Positions 33,440 to 45,049 are shown, counted from the first letter of the stretch. The stretch: 64,000 nt of DNA from Pelagophyceae sp. CCMP2097 (GCA_026770575.1 MU657233.1:85916-149915), one strand, 5' to 3'. A program made the numbers and translations. Notes: generated by a model not told the origin, from the letters alone.

Positions 33440-36400
33440 CGCGTCCGATTCGCCGCTTACCTGCGTCGGCGCGCCGAGTTAAGCCGACTCGGAGAGACAT
33501 CGGACACACGGCGGTGTCACGTTACGGCCTCCGTTGAAATTTCAGTTGGAATTCTGCCCTTCAACGGTCTCGGGCGAAGAATTTTCTCATCAGTATTTCT
33601 GCATGAAAAGTCAGAGCTGTTTCAAAGGCCGTGAACTCCCGGGTTGCCCGTGGGGCGCGCGGGGGGCGGCCCCGCAGGGGCGTCCGCGAGGGCGTCGTCC
33701 ATCTCGCGAGGCTGTCCGGGCCGGTACGCGCAGAGCTGAGCAGAGGGGCAACCCAAGAGCCGAATTCGAATGGTGCACATTTGGTGTAGTCCGAGGGCCC
33801 CCCCACCCGCGCCCCGGGGGCGGCGCCCCGCGCGGGGCGGGCGAAGGCTCACCCGCCCCCGCGGGGCCGCGCCGGAGGCCTTTAGAGCCGACGAGGGGGG
33901 CCGACATTTTTCGAGGAGGAACTGTCACTGCCCGCGCCGTTTGAAACCCCACGTCGACGAGACCGCCATCCCGGACCAAAGGCATTTCCCAGAGCCCCGC
34001 ACGCACTCGAGGGAGAAGGAACCGCACCCACCCAGCCGGGCACCCGACGAGTCGAAGAAGAAGAAAAATCCAACTTCCGAGGGGCCGCCGTTGGACCGAG
34101 AATCGACATCCGCCCCGCCCCTCCACCGCGCGGCGCGACGCACCACCCACCTCCTCTCGATCGACGGCTAGCACGGTGCACGGTGCGCGCGCGCTGCGCA
34201 GATAGACGACACTCCTCTGCCTCTTGGTGCCGCGCCGCGCAACGTAGCTGGCCTCGCGCCGCCGCTCGACGACGGCGCTGCACGTCGACGACCCTGCAGA
34301 CGATCCACCGGCCCCTGGCGCTGCGCTGCGAACGAACCGGTGCGCGCTGCGAACGGAGACGGTCCTCTTGCCGGCGAATGTAGCTGGCCTCGCGCCGCCG
34401 CTCGACGACGGCGCTGCACGTCGACGACCCTGCAGACGTTCCACCGGCCCCTAGCGCTGCGCTGCGAACGAACCGGTGCGCGCTGCGAACGGTCTCGGTC
34501 CTCTTGCCGGCGAACGTAGCTGGCTCGCGCCGCCGCTCGATGACGGCGCTGCACGTCGACGACACCGCAGACGATCCACCCCCTGGCGCTGCGCTGCGAA
34601 CGAACCGGTGCGCTGCGAATGGAGAGGCTCCTCTTGGCGCCAGCGAACGTATCTGACTCGCTCCGCCACTCGCTGCTCGATGGACGGCGCTGGTCTTCGA
34701 CGACAAACTGCAGACGATCTACACTTGCTGGTGCCGCCGATGGGCTTGCTGACGTACGAACCCCGGGTCCTGGCCTTGTTGCCGCGTCGCTGCCCCTCTG
34801 AGGTATAGACGCGCCGGCCGGCCCCGCCGACGCTTCGCACGACGTTTCGAGCACGAGCTTACTATCCGACGGCGCGGCGTGCTCAGCGTGCTCAGCGTGC
34901 TCAGGTCGACGAAGTCGCGCGCGAGGCCGCTGGCAGCGATTAGGCTCCGAGGTCTCGATCCATTTCGACGACGTGCGCGCACGAGTCCAGGCGAGGTCAC
35001 TGCGTCGGTGCTACGGTTTCGGCTTAGGTCCTCCGTGTTCCACCGACGACGCGCGCGCTGCCCGGTACGCACCACTGTGTACGCCGACGAAGTCTCGGGC
35101 TGTTGCTGTTTGCTGTTTTCGTCCTCGGTTCGGCGCGCGCGCGTTTTATAGGAGGTTACCACTGCCATGGGTCTCGACGCTCGCAGAGGCTCGCACGCCG
35201 GCTATAGCAGTTCCAGCAGCACGGTGAGGCGCCGTTTTGTTTGTGCGCTCTCGTGTTGAGGTGCCGGCGTCGAGCGGACCTTCATTCATCCTCTTCGATT
35301 TCTTGGACGACGGCCGTCGCACGGCACTCCTTCCTCTTCGATGCCTTGGACGCCGCCACGGTGGACGCACGGCGCGCCGATCATGTTCTTTGTGCGCGGG
35401 CACGGGTACGCACGTCGTTTCGGCCGAGGGGCGACCGCTCCGTGCTCGCTCGAAAGAGCGGGCGCGGGCGGCTCGCCCCTTGGACCCGCAGCAGTTGGAC
35501 ACGGACGGCGAATTTTCGGCATGAGCGGCGGCGCACGAGGAGCTGCAAGGCGGTGTGTGAGGAGCGGCGCGAGCTGCAAGAGCGGGGCGCAGTCGGAGTT
35601 TACGGCGGCGAGGTGGACGTTCGAGCTGGCCAAGTCGCAGAGTGCAAGTCGTCGAGCAGAAAGGTCCCGGGGACGACGAGATTTATTTCCCAGCGGTCAC
35701 GGCAGAGCCCGTCGGTTTGAAACCCTGCCTGTGTCTTCCTTTCGTCTTTTGTTTGCTTGCCGCAGGCGCAATAGGCGGCGGGCGGCGCGGTGCAGCCGTC
35801 GAGGTTTTTTGTGTGTGATGCCTTCTCCCTTGCAAAATGCAGGTTGTAAGAGCACCCAGACCCCGTCGAGCAACTCGGATCGTCGAGAAGCGCACGGCCA
35901 CCCGCCAGAGACTTTTTGGTGCACCCGGATGCGAGTAGTCGGATGACGCGGCGCGACGAGGAAGCAGGACGAGCATCGAGGGCGGCGACGAAACGAGCGC
36001 GACGCCAGCCGCCGCAGCACTAGAACCATCATCGCGCAGCGCCTTCGCCACGGACTCTCGGCCGGGCCGTAGCCGCGCACGTGCCCCGGCCTCTTTTGCA
36101 GTCGCCTCGGTCTCTTTCAGGTAAGGTTTAAAACCTCAATCACCCCCCCCGCAACGACAACGACGCGCTCGCACCCGCCGCAACCCGCAACGACAAGCCC
36201 GCACGGCACGGCCCCGCCGCAACGACTCGCCCGCGCCTCCCCGCCGTAACGACGACACGCTCGGCGTCTCCGAAATCGAGAACAAGTCAATCGGTGTCTT
36301 CTGACACCACCCTCTGACGCGGCCCAAAAAACTGTGTTTTACCGACGGCGCCCAGGCTCCGGGCAAAGGCCAGCGACGACCGAGCCGGCGACCACGACGC

Positions 36401-37124
36401 CGGATGCCACGCCGGCCGCGACGGCCGCGCGAACGCGACGCTTGGCACCTGCGGGCCGCGACCGCACGCGCGGCACCTTCGAAGCAAGTCTTTCCACAAA
36501 ACTAACCACGACTTCCGCCGACGGGCGCCGCCGCTCCTCTCCTCGAGGGTGGCTTGCAATCGACAAACGGGTGATGCATAACACGACTCCAAGCAACGGA
36601 GTGCCTCTTCCCGACTGTCCAAGTAGTATGAGCGCATGGATTCCTAAACGGACTCCGACTCTGGAATATCGACCCTATACGGCCCTGTGTGGGCCCTGCA
36701 CGGACTCTGGCCCTGCACGGACTCTGAGATTCTCGGGCCCTGCACGGACTCTGGACGGACCCGAGATGATCCTGGGCCGTTATGCAAGGAGTGCAGCCTG
36801 TGCAGGTAGCACGTCGTCGAATTCATTGGAAAGCGGAGCTCGGACTGCTACATCAGAGCCGGCTGTCGGCCCGGCTGTCCCGTATACCTCGGAGATACCT
36901 CGAAATGCCTCGAAAATACCCATTTCGTTTTCCCCCCGTCGGCTGCCGCTGCGGCATGGCGCAGCTCTCCTGCGCGGGGCTCCGAAGCGCCCAAGCTAGG
37001 TGGGTCGCGAGTTGTGTTGCCTTTTGTCAGAGTCTTTTCCGTCAAAGGAACCTGTTTTAATTTTTCGAGACGGAAATTCCAAGACGGAAACGTACGTTCG
37101 AAGTACGCGTCCTCCTGACGAACC
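33440..37124. other. Repeat-rich region without a convincing gene
   Basis: 3.7 kb between the Sel1 pseudogene and NDH-2. Besides the 136-bp tandem array it holds a three-copy 9-bp repeat (gcgtgctca, about 34876-34902) and repeated gccctgcacggactctg words at about 36690-36760. A stretch around 36405-36520 resembles 29030-29140 at the end of the TLC gene (caaaactaaccacgac). Open frames are Arg/Ala-rich, lack motifs and overlap in several frames, as expected for non-coding GC-rich DNA. Confidence 0.5.
34241..34745. repeat. Tandem array of a 136-bp unit, about 3.7 copies
   Basis: Units begin with aacgtagctggcctcgcg or close variants at 34241, 34377, 34513 and 34646, giving periods of 136, 136 and 133 bp. 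The fourth unit is degenerate and partial. Because 136 is not a multiple of three, the array cannot code for a regular protein repeat, so a minisatellite is more likely. Confidence 0.8.
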
Positions 37125-38747
37125 ATGTTCCGCCGCGTCGTGACGCGCGTCGCCGCCCCCGCGGGCGCCGTCGGACTGGCCGCGTACGCCGGCATCACCA
37201 CGGTGAACGACGACTGGGACGAAGTCATCGGACCGGCGACGTGGCCCCAGCGCCTTCTGAATGACTCCCAGCCTCCCCCAAAGGAGCGCATCGTCGTCGT
37301 CGGCAGTGGCTGGGGCGCGGTGCAGACGCTGAGGAAGCTGCGCCATTCGGGCGCCGACGTCGTCGTCGTCTCGCCGAGGCCTCATTTCGTTTATACGCCG
37401 CTCCTCGCCGGGTCCACGGTCGGCACCGTTTCCTTGCGGAGCGTCATCGAGCCGATCCGCGACGTCGTCGACTACGCCGCCGCGCGCGTCCACTCGGCCA
37501 AGTACGTCCGCGCTGGGGTCACTGACGTTGATTTTGACAGGAAAGTCGTTTTTGCCAAGCCCGACGACGACTCGGCCGTGTCAATCTCCTATGACAAGCT
37601 CATCATCGCCGTCGGCTGCGAGCCGGCTACGTTTGGCATCCCGGGCGTGTTGCAGCATGCCCTCTTCATGAAGGAGGCTTCGGACGCGGACGCCGTCCGG
37701 ATGCGCATTTTGAAGAACATCGAGAAAGCCGCCGCTTTAATCGCTTCCGACGCCGGCGCGGACAACGACGCCGAGCTGGACCGCTTACTGCACGTCGTCG
37801 TCGTCGGCGGCGGGCCCACGGGCGTCGAACTCACGGCGGAGCTGGCGGACTTTTTCCGCAACGACGTCAAGGCTCGCTACGGCCCGGAGCTCGCATCCAG
37901 GTGCAAGATCTCCCTCGTCGAAGCCCTACCTCGCGTCTTGATGGCCTTTGACGCCTCGCTGGCGAATACGGCGACGAAGCAGCTCGGTGAGTGCGGAGTG
38001 GCCGTCCGAGTGGCCACTGCAATTTCGGGAGTGAAATCTTCATCGACGGCGACGGTCAAGGCGTCGCTGCCGCGGTCCGCCACCGCCGCCGAGCGCGCCG
38101 CGGCGGACGCTGCGGCGGTCGACATTCACTTTGGCGCTTTAGTGTGGGCAGCCGGCGTCACGGCGCGGCCTTTAACCAAGCAGCTGGCAGCGAAATTGGG
38201 GCAGGCGAACTCGCGCGGCCTTTTAGTCGACTCCAACCTGCGCGTCCTCACCTCTTCCGGGGTCTCGGACCACGTATTTGCCATGGGCGACTGCGCCGAC
38301 TCGGGCCTCGCCCCGACCGCCCAAGTCGCCGCGCAGCAGGGCCGTTACTTAGGCCGCCAGCTCTCTGCCATGGGCAGGCACGATACTTTGGCGGCGGCGC
38401 TGCCTTTTGAGTACAACCATTCCGGCAGCATGGCCTTTGTGGGGAACCACGCGGCCGTCGCGCAGCTCGCGGCTCCGCCGACTTCCAAGACCGTCTCCTT
38501 TGCCATGTGGCGGTTCCTCCACGGCGCCGCGTCGACGCCCGTCGTCGGCGCCTCGGAGACGGACCGCGCTCTGACGGGCGTGACGGCATTTTTATTCTGG
38601 CGCGGATTGTATTTCGCCCAGCTCATCTCCTCCGCCAACCGCCTGTCTTTGATCAACGACTGGATCAAGTCCGAGACCGTCGGCCGCGAAGTCGCCGTGC
38701 CCCAGCACGCCGCGAATCTCCCCGTCGAGGCGGTCAAGGCCCCCTAA
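37125..38747 (+). CDS. Type II (alternative, rotenone-insensitive) NADH dehydrogenase
   Basis: One uninterrupted frame of 540 aa starting MFRRVVTRVAAPAGAVGLAA, an Arg-rich amphipathic presequence that suggests mitochondrial import. The FAD-binding Rossmann motif is VVVGSGWGAVQ (Gly60-x-Gly62-x-x) and the NAD(P)H-binding motif is VVVGGGPTGVELTAEL (about residues 225-240). Other family marks are PLLAGSTVGTVSLRS, YDKLIIAVG, FAMGDCAD and AQVAAQQGRYLG, with a C-terminal GLYFAQLISSANRLSLINDW membrane anchor. NDH-2 enzymes pass electrons from NADH to quinone without pumping protons. No EF-hand insertion is present. The matrix or intermembrane side cannot be decided. Confidence 0.93.
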   Translation: MFRRVVTRVAAPAGAVGLAAYAGITTVNDDWDEVIGPATWPQRLLNDSQPPPKERIVVVGSGWGAVQTLRKLRHSGADVVVVSPRPHFVYTPLLAGSTVGTVSLRSVIEPIRDVVDYAAARVHSAKYVRAGVTDVDFDRKVVFAKPDDDSAVSISYDKLIIAVGCEPATFGIPGVLQHALFMKEASDADAVRMRILKNIEKAAALIASDAGADNDAELDRLLHVVVVGGGPTGVELTAELADFFRNDVKARYGPELASRCKISLVEALPRVLMAFDASLANTATKQLGECGVAVRVATAISGVKSSSTATVKASLPRSATAAERAAADAAAVDIHFGALVWAAGVTARPLTKQLAAKLGQANSRGLLVDSNLRVLTSSGVSDHVFAMGDCADSGLAPTAQVAAQQGRYLGRQLSAMGRHDTLAAALPFEYNHSGSMAFVGNHAAVAQLAAPPTSKTVSFAMWRFLHGAASTPVVGASETDRALTGVTAFLFWRGLYFAQLISSANRLSLINDWIKSETVGREVAVPQHAANLPVEAVKAP

Positions 38748-38855
38748 GTGTACATACAACGCTGATAGTAAAAGAGCCCCTCATCCCGCCTCTCATCCCG
38801 CCGCTCGCAAGGGGGGAGCACATTCTTCAAGTTCTTATCAGGGGCCAGAGGGCGG

Positions 38856-41800
38856 CTAGAGCTCCGAGTGGTCGAGGTCTGCCTCGGTTTCTCGGTCCGT
38901 CTCATCTTCCTCGTCTGGCGCGCCAAAGTCCTCGACGAGGCTCGAATCGACGCCGGCCTCCTCCTCGGGCGGCGCGCCGCCAGAGGCCTAGATACGCAGC
39001 CTGTCGCAAGAAACGCGGAAAACAGTACGGACCTCGTAGTACTCGCGATACTCGGCCTCGAGCTTGTGCCACGCCTGCCGCTCGCTGCTCGCCAACGACC
39101 ACTTGAGCATCTTGCCCTGCGCAGTCTTCGGCGCCACCTGGCCGAAATGAGGCCGAATCGCGAGAGGCAAAAGGAAAGAGGAAGACAGGCCCGCTTCACT
39201 TACCTGGCTCGCAAACTCGCCGCTTGCGAGGCGCGCGAGCGGGTCGGCGCCCCTTTTCAGGAGCAGCTTGGCGATGCCTTTGTGGCACCCGGCGGCGGCT
39301 TTGATCAGGGGCGTGGCACCTAGAGACGCGCGTGGCCGAGGCACGTGTGCCGTGGCGCCGGCAGTGAGCCTTCGTAGAGTGTCCAGTGCTGTTGTAGAGT
39401 GTACAACAGAAGAAGCGAGCGACGCGCCGTCGGGCGCCTTCGCCTGTCGCGCACGTGTGTTGCCGCGGTACGACGCGTGTCGCCGACGCGACGGCATACG
39501 ACGCAGGGCGACGATTGGCGTCTCTCTTCAGAAGCCTCTTTGGCAGGGCCTTACCTCAATGTCGGCGCCGCGGCGCAGGAGCGCCTTGACGCATGCGCGG
39601 TTGCCGTGGACCGCGGCGACGTGGAGCGGGGTGAGTTTCTTTGGAGACAGGGTGGGCATGTCGACATAATGCCCTCTGACATCGACCAACCAAGCCATTG
39701 CGCGCGCGTTGCCGCCCTCGGCGGAGACGTGCACCAGCGCGCGGCCGTCGACGGTCACCGTGTCGTCGCGCGCGCCCGCGGCAATGAGAGATTCCATGGC
39801 CGCCTGACTTGATGATCCAGAGGCTCTCGAGGGGGCCGTCTGCCAGAGGCTCTCGAGCGTCATCCATTCGACGCTGCGGTCTACCGTCGTCGCCTTGCCG
39901 TTGGGCACGGAGCAGGCCCAGGCGAGAGCGGTCATGCCAGCGATCTATGTTCGACGGGCTCCGGGATCGCTTTCGTTCACGACGGTGATGATCGGCTTTC
40001 GTTCACGACGGTGATGACGGCTTTCGTTCACGACGGTCCGGCGTTGCACGCTCTCATGCCGAGTGCACCATTGACGGCCATCATCGCCGACGCGGGTCCG
40101 ACGTCGACGGCGTTGATGTACTGCGCGAGCACCTCCGGGAATTTGTCCTTGATGTGCTGCAACAGGACCTAATAATCATAAAATCACAGAGCGGCCCGTC
40201 CCGAAGGACTTCCTACGCCGTGGCTCGAGCGCCCCCGGCCGTACCCGGGAGACTTTGAGCACATCATCGACGAGTGCATACGCATCATCGACGGACCTCG
40301 ATGGCGCCCGCCGCGGCGTTGGACTACGCAGGACCGCGTTTCGGCGCGCGGCGCCGTGTGATTACCTACCGCCGCCGACATCAGTGGCGTCATGCCGCCG
40401 CGGAGGTCCTCGCGCGAGGGCACGTAGGCCTCTCCAGCGCCCGACGGGTCCGCGCTGCTCGACCTGCGCACGGACCGATGACTTATGGGGTTTCCAACGT
40501 TGGGGTGTTCTTCGGGTGTTCATCGCGCACTGCATCACGCCGTCGGGCCCGAGCGTGGACATGGAGATGCCGTTCACGGCGTCCTCCACAACGGCGTTGG
40601 GGTCGCGCTGCGGGGCCAAGATATTTGTGCGAAGAAAGGCGTCGCCGCCGGCGGCCAAAAAGGCGCGCAACGTCCTAAAAAAAACTCGTCGGGTCCCTCG
40701 ACGAGGCGTCCAAGTCGCGGGCATGTTGCGCACCCGCCGTCGTCGCGGGCCTGGGCCGCGAAGTGGAGAGGACTTGAACCGTCCTAAAAAAGGCCCTTCG
40801 GAAGCCTTAAAAAGGCCCTTTCGGAAGCCTTAAAAAGGCCCTTTCGGAAGCCTTAAAAAGGCCCTTTCGGAAGCCTAAACTCCAATGCAAAGTACGGACG
40901 ATGTCGTCGGCGTCGGCGAGCTTCGCGCCGTGGTCCAGGAGGAGCTGCGCCGTCGCCGCGTGGCCGCCGCGCGCCGCCCAGCACAGAGCCTTTTGGCGAC
41001 GATGACGAGGCGGCACGTGCAAAGGCGAAATATGGACAGGCGCTCAATCACATGCCGCGTGCGACGATGCCAGGGTCTCCTCCGGCGCCCATCGAGATGC
41101 CGGCTCTGTCACCGTCCTTGCCGCGACGGTCCGGGTTTTCCCTTCCGGGCTCCGGGTTTTCCAATCCCCGACGCGGCGCGGCGCCGTCGTGCCGTCGTTC
41201 TTCCGCGCGTCGACGGCGGCGCCGACGCCGAGCAGGACGTCGACAGCCGCCGTCTGGCCGCCGGCCGCGGCCTACGTGCGCAAAGTCTCCGCAGCGAGTC
41301 TTCTTTCGCGACCCTCTTCTCGCGACCCTCGTCTCGCGACCCCCGCCCCGGCACGGATCGGCAAACGCTTACGAGCATGAGCGGCGTGCGCGCGCCGGGC
41401 CCCGTCGCCGCGCTCTACGTGAGTCGTCGGCCAAACGGCACGACGCCATGCTTCGGTGCGAAACTCACGGGCGTCGCGCCGCCGGCGAGCAGGACGTCCA
41501 TCATGGCCTGGTTTTGGTATTCACGGGACGGCATCGATGACGAAGAAACGGCATCGATGACGACGGAACGGATTCGACGACGCATGCCACGCTCGTGGCT
41601 CCCGACGCAAAGCAATACGAAACGCACGAGGTCGCCTCTCCCCGCGGCAATGGCGAGCGGTCCGTCCTCTGGCCCCGGCCAGCGGCCGACTGCGTCAGCT
41701 GAAGCGCCGCGGCCGAGGAGCCAAGTTGCGGCGTCGACTAATGAGTTGTTCGAGTCCGATGCCGAGACTGCGACGCCGCACGCCGTCGTGGCCGCGTGCC

Positions 41801-42160
41801 GCACGCCGCGGTGCGCCGCCACGACGGCGCGCAGTGGATCGCGCTCCAAGCGTCGCACGGACTCGCGAACGACTGCTCGAGAACGCCCCTTTCGACTTAG
41901 GGGACGCACGGTGCGACCCGAGCACGGCGAGCATCAGAGGCTGCCGGCCGTCGTCGTCGTGGTACCTACACCGCGCCTCCGAGGCCGCGTCGCAAGAGGG
42001 AGGACGCTGGGAGGTGCTCGAGATCGAGGTTCGGCACTTCCGCAAGCACCGCCGCCATCGCCCCAACGTCGCCAGATCCTGCCGCCTCCCAGAACTGGTA
42101 CTCCTCGTCGCACCGCGACAGTCGCGCCAACGCCATCAACAGGAACAGGCACCGCGCCAT
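38856..42160 (-). CDS. Secreted ankyrin-repeat protein with many small exons
   Basis: The start at 42160 encodes MARCLFLLMALARLSRCDEE, a signal peptide. The first nine exons (42160-42006, 41965-41910, 41872-41628, 41507-41469, 41414-41373, 41271-41173, 40989-40900, 40783-40734, 40674 downwards) join in phase. Their introns often fall inside ankyrin repeats, e.g. GPLAIAAGRGDL|AMMDVLLAGGATP and TPLML|AAAGGQTAAVDVLLGVGA. Later repeats include ALCWAARGGHAATAQLLLDH, SSPLHFAAQARDDG|TLRAFLAAGGD, LTPLHVAAVHGNRACVKALL and ATPLIKAAAGCHKGIAKLLL. A last acidic exon (PPEEEAGVDSSLVEDFG) ends at 38856. Ankyrin stacks bind proteins, and a secretory one would act in the ER or outside the cell. The junctions between about 40.2 and 39.2 kb are approximate. 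The gene converges on NDH-2 with 108 bp between stops. Confidence 0.72.
39970..40036. repeat. 25-26-bp direct repeat, three copies, in an ankyrin-gene intron
   Basis: The unit ctttcgttcacgacggtgat starts at 39970, 39996 and 40021; the third copy is truncated after cggt. It lies between ankyrin exons. Confidence 0.8.
40785..40876. repeat. 23-bp tandem repeat, four copies, in an ankyrin-gene intron
   Basis: The unit taaaaaggccctttcggaag plus cct starts at about 40785, 40808, 40831 and 40854. On the coding (minus) strand each unit carries a pyrimidine run followed by AG, like a splice acceptor. The acceptor used at 40784 sits at the edge of the array. Confidence 0.85.
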
Positions 42161-42298
42161 GGCCCGGCCTCCAGACTCTCCAGAAGCGTGGGTATCGCCG
42201 AAATATGCCGAAATATTAGCGATGCCAGCAAACCAGAAACGTCGGAAGGGCACGACCCGAGCCGCAGTCCAAGCCGCGGCGTGCGCCCCTTTGGACGC

Positions 42299-43636
42299 AT
42301 GCGCCTCGCGGGCCTATTTCTCGGGCTGGCCTGGTGCGCGGCGCTGAACCTGGCGCAGAACGTGACTGTGCCGAACGCAACTCTGCTGAAAAACGTTGTG
42401 AAAGCCCGCGGCAGTCTCGCCAAGGCGGCCGTCGGACGCGTGCTCTTCTTCTCCTTTTCGATCTCGGCCGACTCGTTGTCCTCGAGGGCTGGGGGGGGCG
42501 ACTTTGTGGGGCATGATGACCGTTTTTGTATTACCCCGCCGCCCTTTGGAAGACAGTGCACCATGCACGTCAAAGACGTGAGTCTCAAAGGCCCACGCCA
42601 ATCGCGATGGGGAAGCCCTGCTCTGAGAAAATCCTGGAAACGCAGAGGAAAATGGCGATTGATCCACGGCTCGCACGCTCACTTAGGCGGTGCGCGCGTG
42701 CGTCGCGCTCCTCGGCTGCGTCGGCCTCGTCTGCCCGGATCCCAAGCCGTACGCGCGCGGCCAGCCGCAGCGGCACATCCGCGGGCCGGTGTGCCAGGCG
42801 CGAGGTCATTTGAAGCCGGATGAAAAGTGCGTTTCGACGAATTGCGCCAGGTTGAAACCTGATGAAAAGTGCGCCTCGACTTGCGCCTGCAAAAGACGCG
42901 CGCCTGCAGGAACCTCCGTGTGGACTCGAGCCCGCCGCACCCGCGCCGGCGTAGGCGCCACGACATGTGCAAGCCCCACGGCTGCGCGCTCATCTCGCTG
43001 GGCGTCCGAGGCCCCGCGTCTTCGATTGCACGATCCCCTTCCAAAGGATCCTCTTCCATACGCGGATATGGACCCTTCGCAGCTCGGCGCGCTGCTCAGC
43101 GACGGCTCGGTGAGCCCCTGAGAATGCGGGTTTGACTCGGCGCTGCGGGTTTGAGTCGGTGCGTAGGTGGCTCTGGGCATCACCGTCGACAAGGCGCTGG
43201 CCCGCTACGTCATGTACCCAAGAGCGAGCGCGCTCCCACCCTGGTGCGTCTACCGACTCGCAACGTCCAGTCGTTCGCTTGCAACCTGTCGACTTTCAGG
43301 ATCGCGCCCGCGGCGGAGCCGCAAGAGGGTTGGGTCGAACAATTTTCCCAAGTCGAAAACTTCCGTCTCTTCAAACTCCCCAGCGAAAACGCGCCCCTGG
43401 CCCCGCGGCCGCACGCGCATGCGAAACGCCTCGGCGGCGCCGCGGGGCCCGGCGCGCACCAGGCGCCGCAGCGACCCGCAGGGCGGCCCGCCGACGGCGC
43501 CACCAATGCGCGGCGGCGGCCGGGCGGGCCGGGCGCGCAGCGACGACGACCGCCGGTGCGCTGGACGCCGCCCGCCGCGGGCGCGCTCAACGGGGGTGCA
43601 CAGCCGGCCCCCGCGGGATGGCCCCCCGCGGGATGA
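42299..43636 (+). CDS. Probable secreted protein of unknown function, multi-exon (approximate model)
   Basis: The ATG at 42299 gives MRLAGLFLGLAWCAALNLAQ, a strong signal peptide, then N-glycosylation-like NVT and NAT. Clear splice signals follow: a GTGAGT donor after TMHVKD (about 42579), and an acceptor before AVRACVALLGCVGLVCPDPK (about 42689). Further exon candidates read CKPHGCALISLG, DPLPYADMDPSQLGALLSDG and VALGITVDKALARYVMYP. The last part, EGWVEQFSQVENFRLFKLP, ends in a Pro/Arg/Gly-rich tail. I do not recognise the family, and not all junctions could be fixed. The gene is head-to-head with the ankyrin gene, 138 bp apart. The gene as such is more certain than its exact structure. Confidence 0.45.
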
Positions 43637-43639
43637 GCT

Positions 43640-44475
43640 GCAGACCAAAAAAGGGCCTGTTTTAAAAGAAGGGCCTATTTTAAAAGAAGGGCCTCCGATT
43701 CCCGCCGAATCCCGGGGACCTTGAGAGGCGAAATCGTTCGGACTCGATAGTCAAGTGCGGCAAGACGCGCGGGAGCACGCGTACGAACGCGCGAGCGGGC
43801 CCAACGTCCACGGCGGCGGCGGCGACGCTTTCGTCGGCCGCGGCTAGGCGGCTGGGGCTGCTTGCTGGTGACCTGGCGCCCGTCCGTCGCCTCCGCCTCC
43901 GAACTTCCCCTTCCCCCATTTCCTTTTGCGATTGCCCCGCGCTGTTTGAGGGTTTGATTTAATAGTCAAGTGCGGATGCTTCCACGCCGCGGCAATCGAG
44001 CCGAGCCGCCGCGGCCATTTTCGAGGAAAGAGCGCACGGAACAAATTCATATCGTGCGAAGCATTAGGGGGCACCTTCTTCGCCGGCCGCTCCCAAGTGC
44101 GCCGGAGCAACGGACGGGGCCCTCTGAAGAGTGGGATTGGAAGCTCCTCTTGGTGCCCTCCTTGCTGCCACTGCTGCCAGTGGTCTTGGATTTACGGAAT
44201 TCCATTCCGATCAAATCCCCCGGAATCGGAACGGAATTCCGTTCTGGCAAATTCCCCCGCCGGACGCGCTGTTCGAACGATGGGCACGTGAGTCAGGGAA
44301 GTGAGAGGCGGACGCGCGGGTGAGTCCTCCCTCTTGGCCACGATCGTGGAGAGTCTGCCGACGCATGCATTGGTTGAGTCCATGGTTGGCCGCCCCGCGC
44401 ATTTGGCGCGTCTCCCTTGACAATCCCTTGACAATGGTGCGAGACGACGATATTCCGCCGAACCGGAATTCCGCT
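43640..44475. other. Non-coding region left of the transposon
   Basis: It contains a 19-bp tandem (aaaagaagggcct words, 43660-43692) and a palindromic stretch cggaacggaattccgttc near 44227-44244. A closely similar palindrome occurs at 45074-45091 on the other side of the transposon. No gene recognised. Confidence 0.45.
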
Positions 44476-44483
44476 CTTTCGGA

Positions 44484-45049
44484 CTAGGCTGGTCATTACT
44501 TGGTTACTCGCAACTCGGGATGGAAGTAATCCGCGGTAATTGCGTTACTGTCCGAGTCACAATACGGCGCGCTGTGTTCGTATTACTCCGCAAGTGCGCC
44601 GCAAGTGGCTGAAAAAATTTGGTCTGTGGTCCCCAACTTTTAAATTTTTGATCTGCCTTTCGGTTTTCATTTTATTTGCAGTTTCGAGCGATTTTAGCGA
44701 AAACTGAACAAACCGCAGCCCTCCAACACATCCAGTCCCGACGTGCGATGCTGGACCTCGCGGTCGTGCCTCCGAAGAGCCATTGGTTCGACATGCTCAA
44801 CGCGCCAGAAGGCTTCAACGCCGATGCCGAAGACTTGTGGCAAGTGGTACAGAAGCGCGAGGACAAAGACGGCAAGCAAAAGTGGGAGTCGCCTAGGGAG
44901 CGCGCAGAGAGCCCTCTTACGCCGCCTTAAGGAGATTTTTTTTTTGCAGTAACGCGTTTTTAGCGATATTACTCTGATTACTTCGAATCCCGGTAATCTG
45001 CGGTAATTTCGTTACTTTTCGGGTATTCCCCAGGTAATGACCAGCCTAG
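44484..45049. mobile_element. hAT-like non-autonomous DNA transposon (566 bp)
   Basis: The left end ctaggctggtcattac (44484-44499) is repeated inverted and exact at the right end (45034-45049); extending to 20 bp gives one mismatch. The element is flanked on both sides by the same 8-bp direct repeat ctttcgga (44476-44483 and 45050-45057), a target-site duplication of the length typical of the hAT superfamily. Internal direct repeats of about 23 bp (gtaatccgcggtaattgcg and gtaatctgcggtaatttcg) lie near each end. Base composition is much more AT-rich than the surroundings. The inside is too short for a transposase. It holds one 80-codon frame (44685-44930) preceded by an acceptor-like ttttatttgcag, perhaps a captured exon. 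P or Merlin elements also make about 8-bp duplications. Confidence 0.82.

Noticed and set aside
33882..34706. Minus-strand frame of 274 codons with repeated Ser/Ala/Arg text
   Set aside because: It lies on the 136-bp tandem array, whose period is not a multiple of three; the repeated peptide similarity is a by-product of the DNA repeat.
35237..35946. Possible exons (PLDPQQLDTDGEF, GPGDDEIYFPAVTAEPVGLK) of a retroelement or host gene
   Set aside because: Isolated fragments in different frames, no splice phases that join them and no reverse-transcriptase or integrase motif nearby.
40785..40876. CRISPR-like array
   Set aside because: Four directly adjacent 23-bp units without unique spacers, within a eukaryotic intron; a simple tandem repeat.
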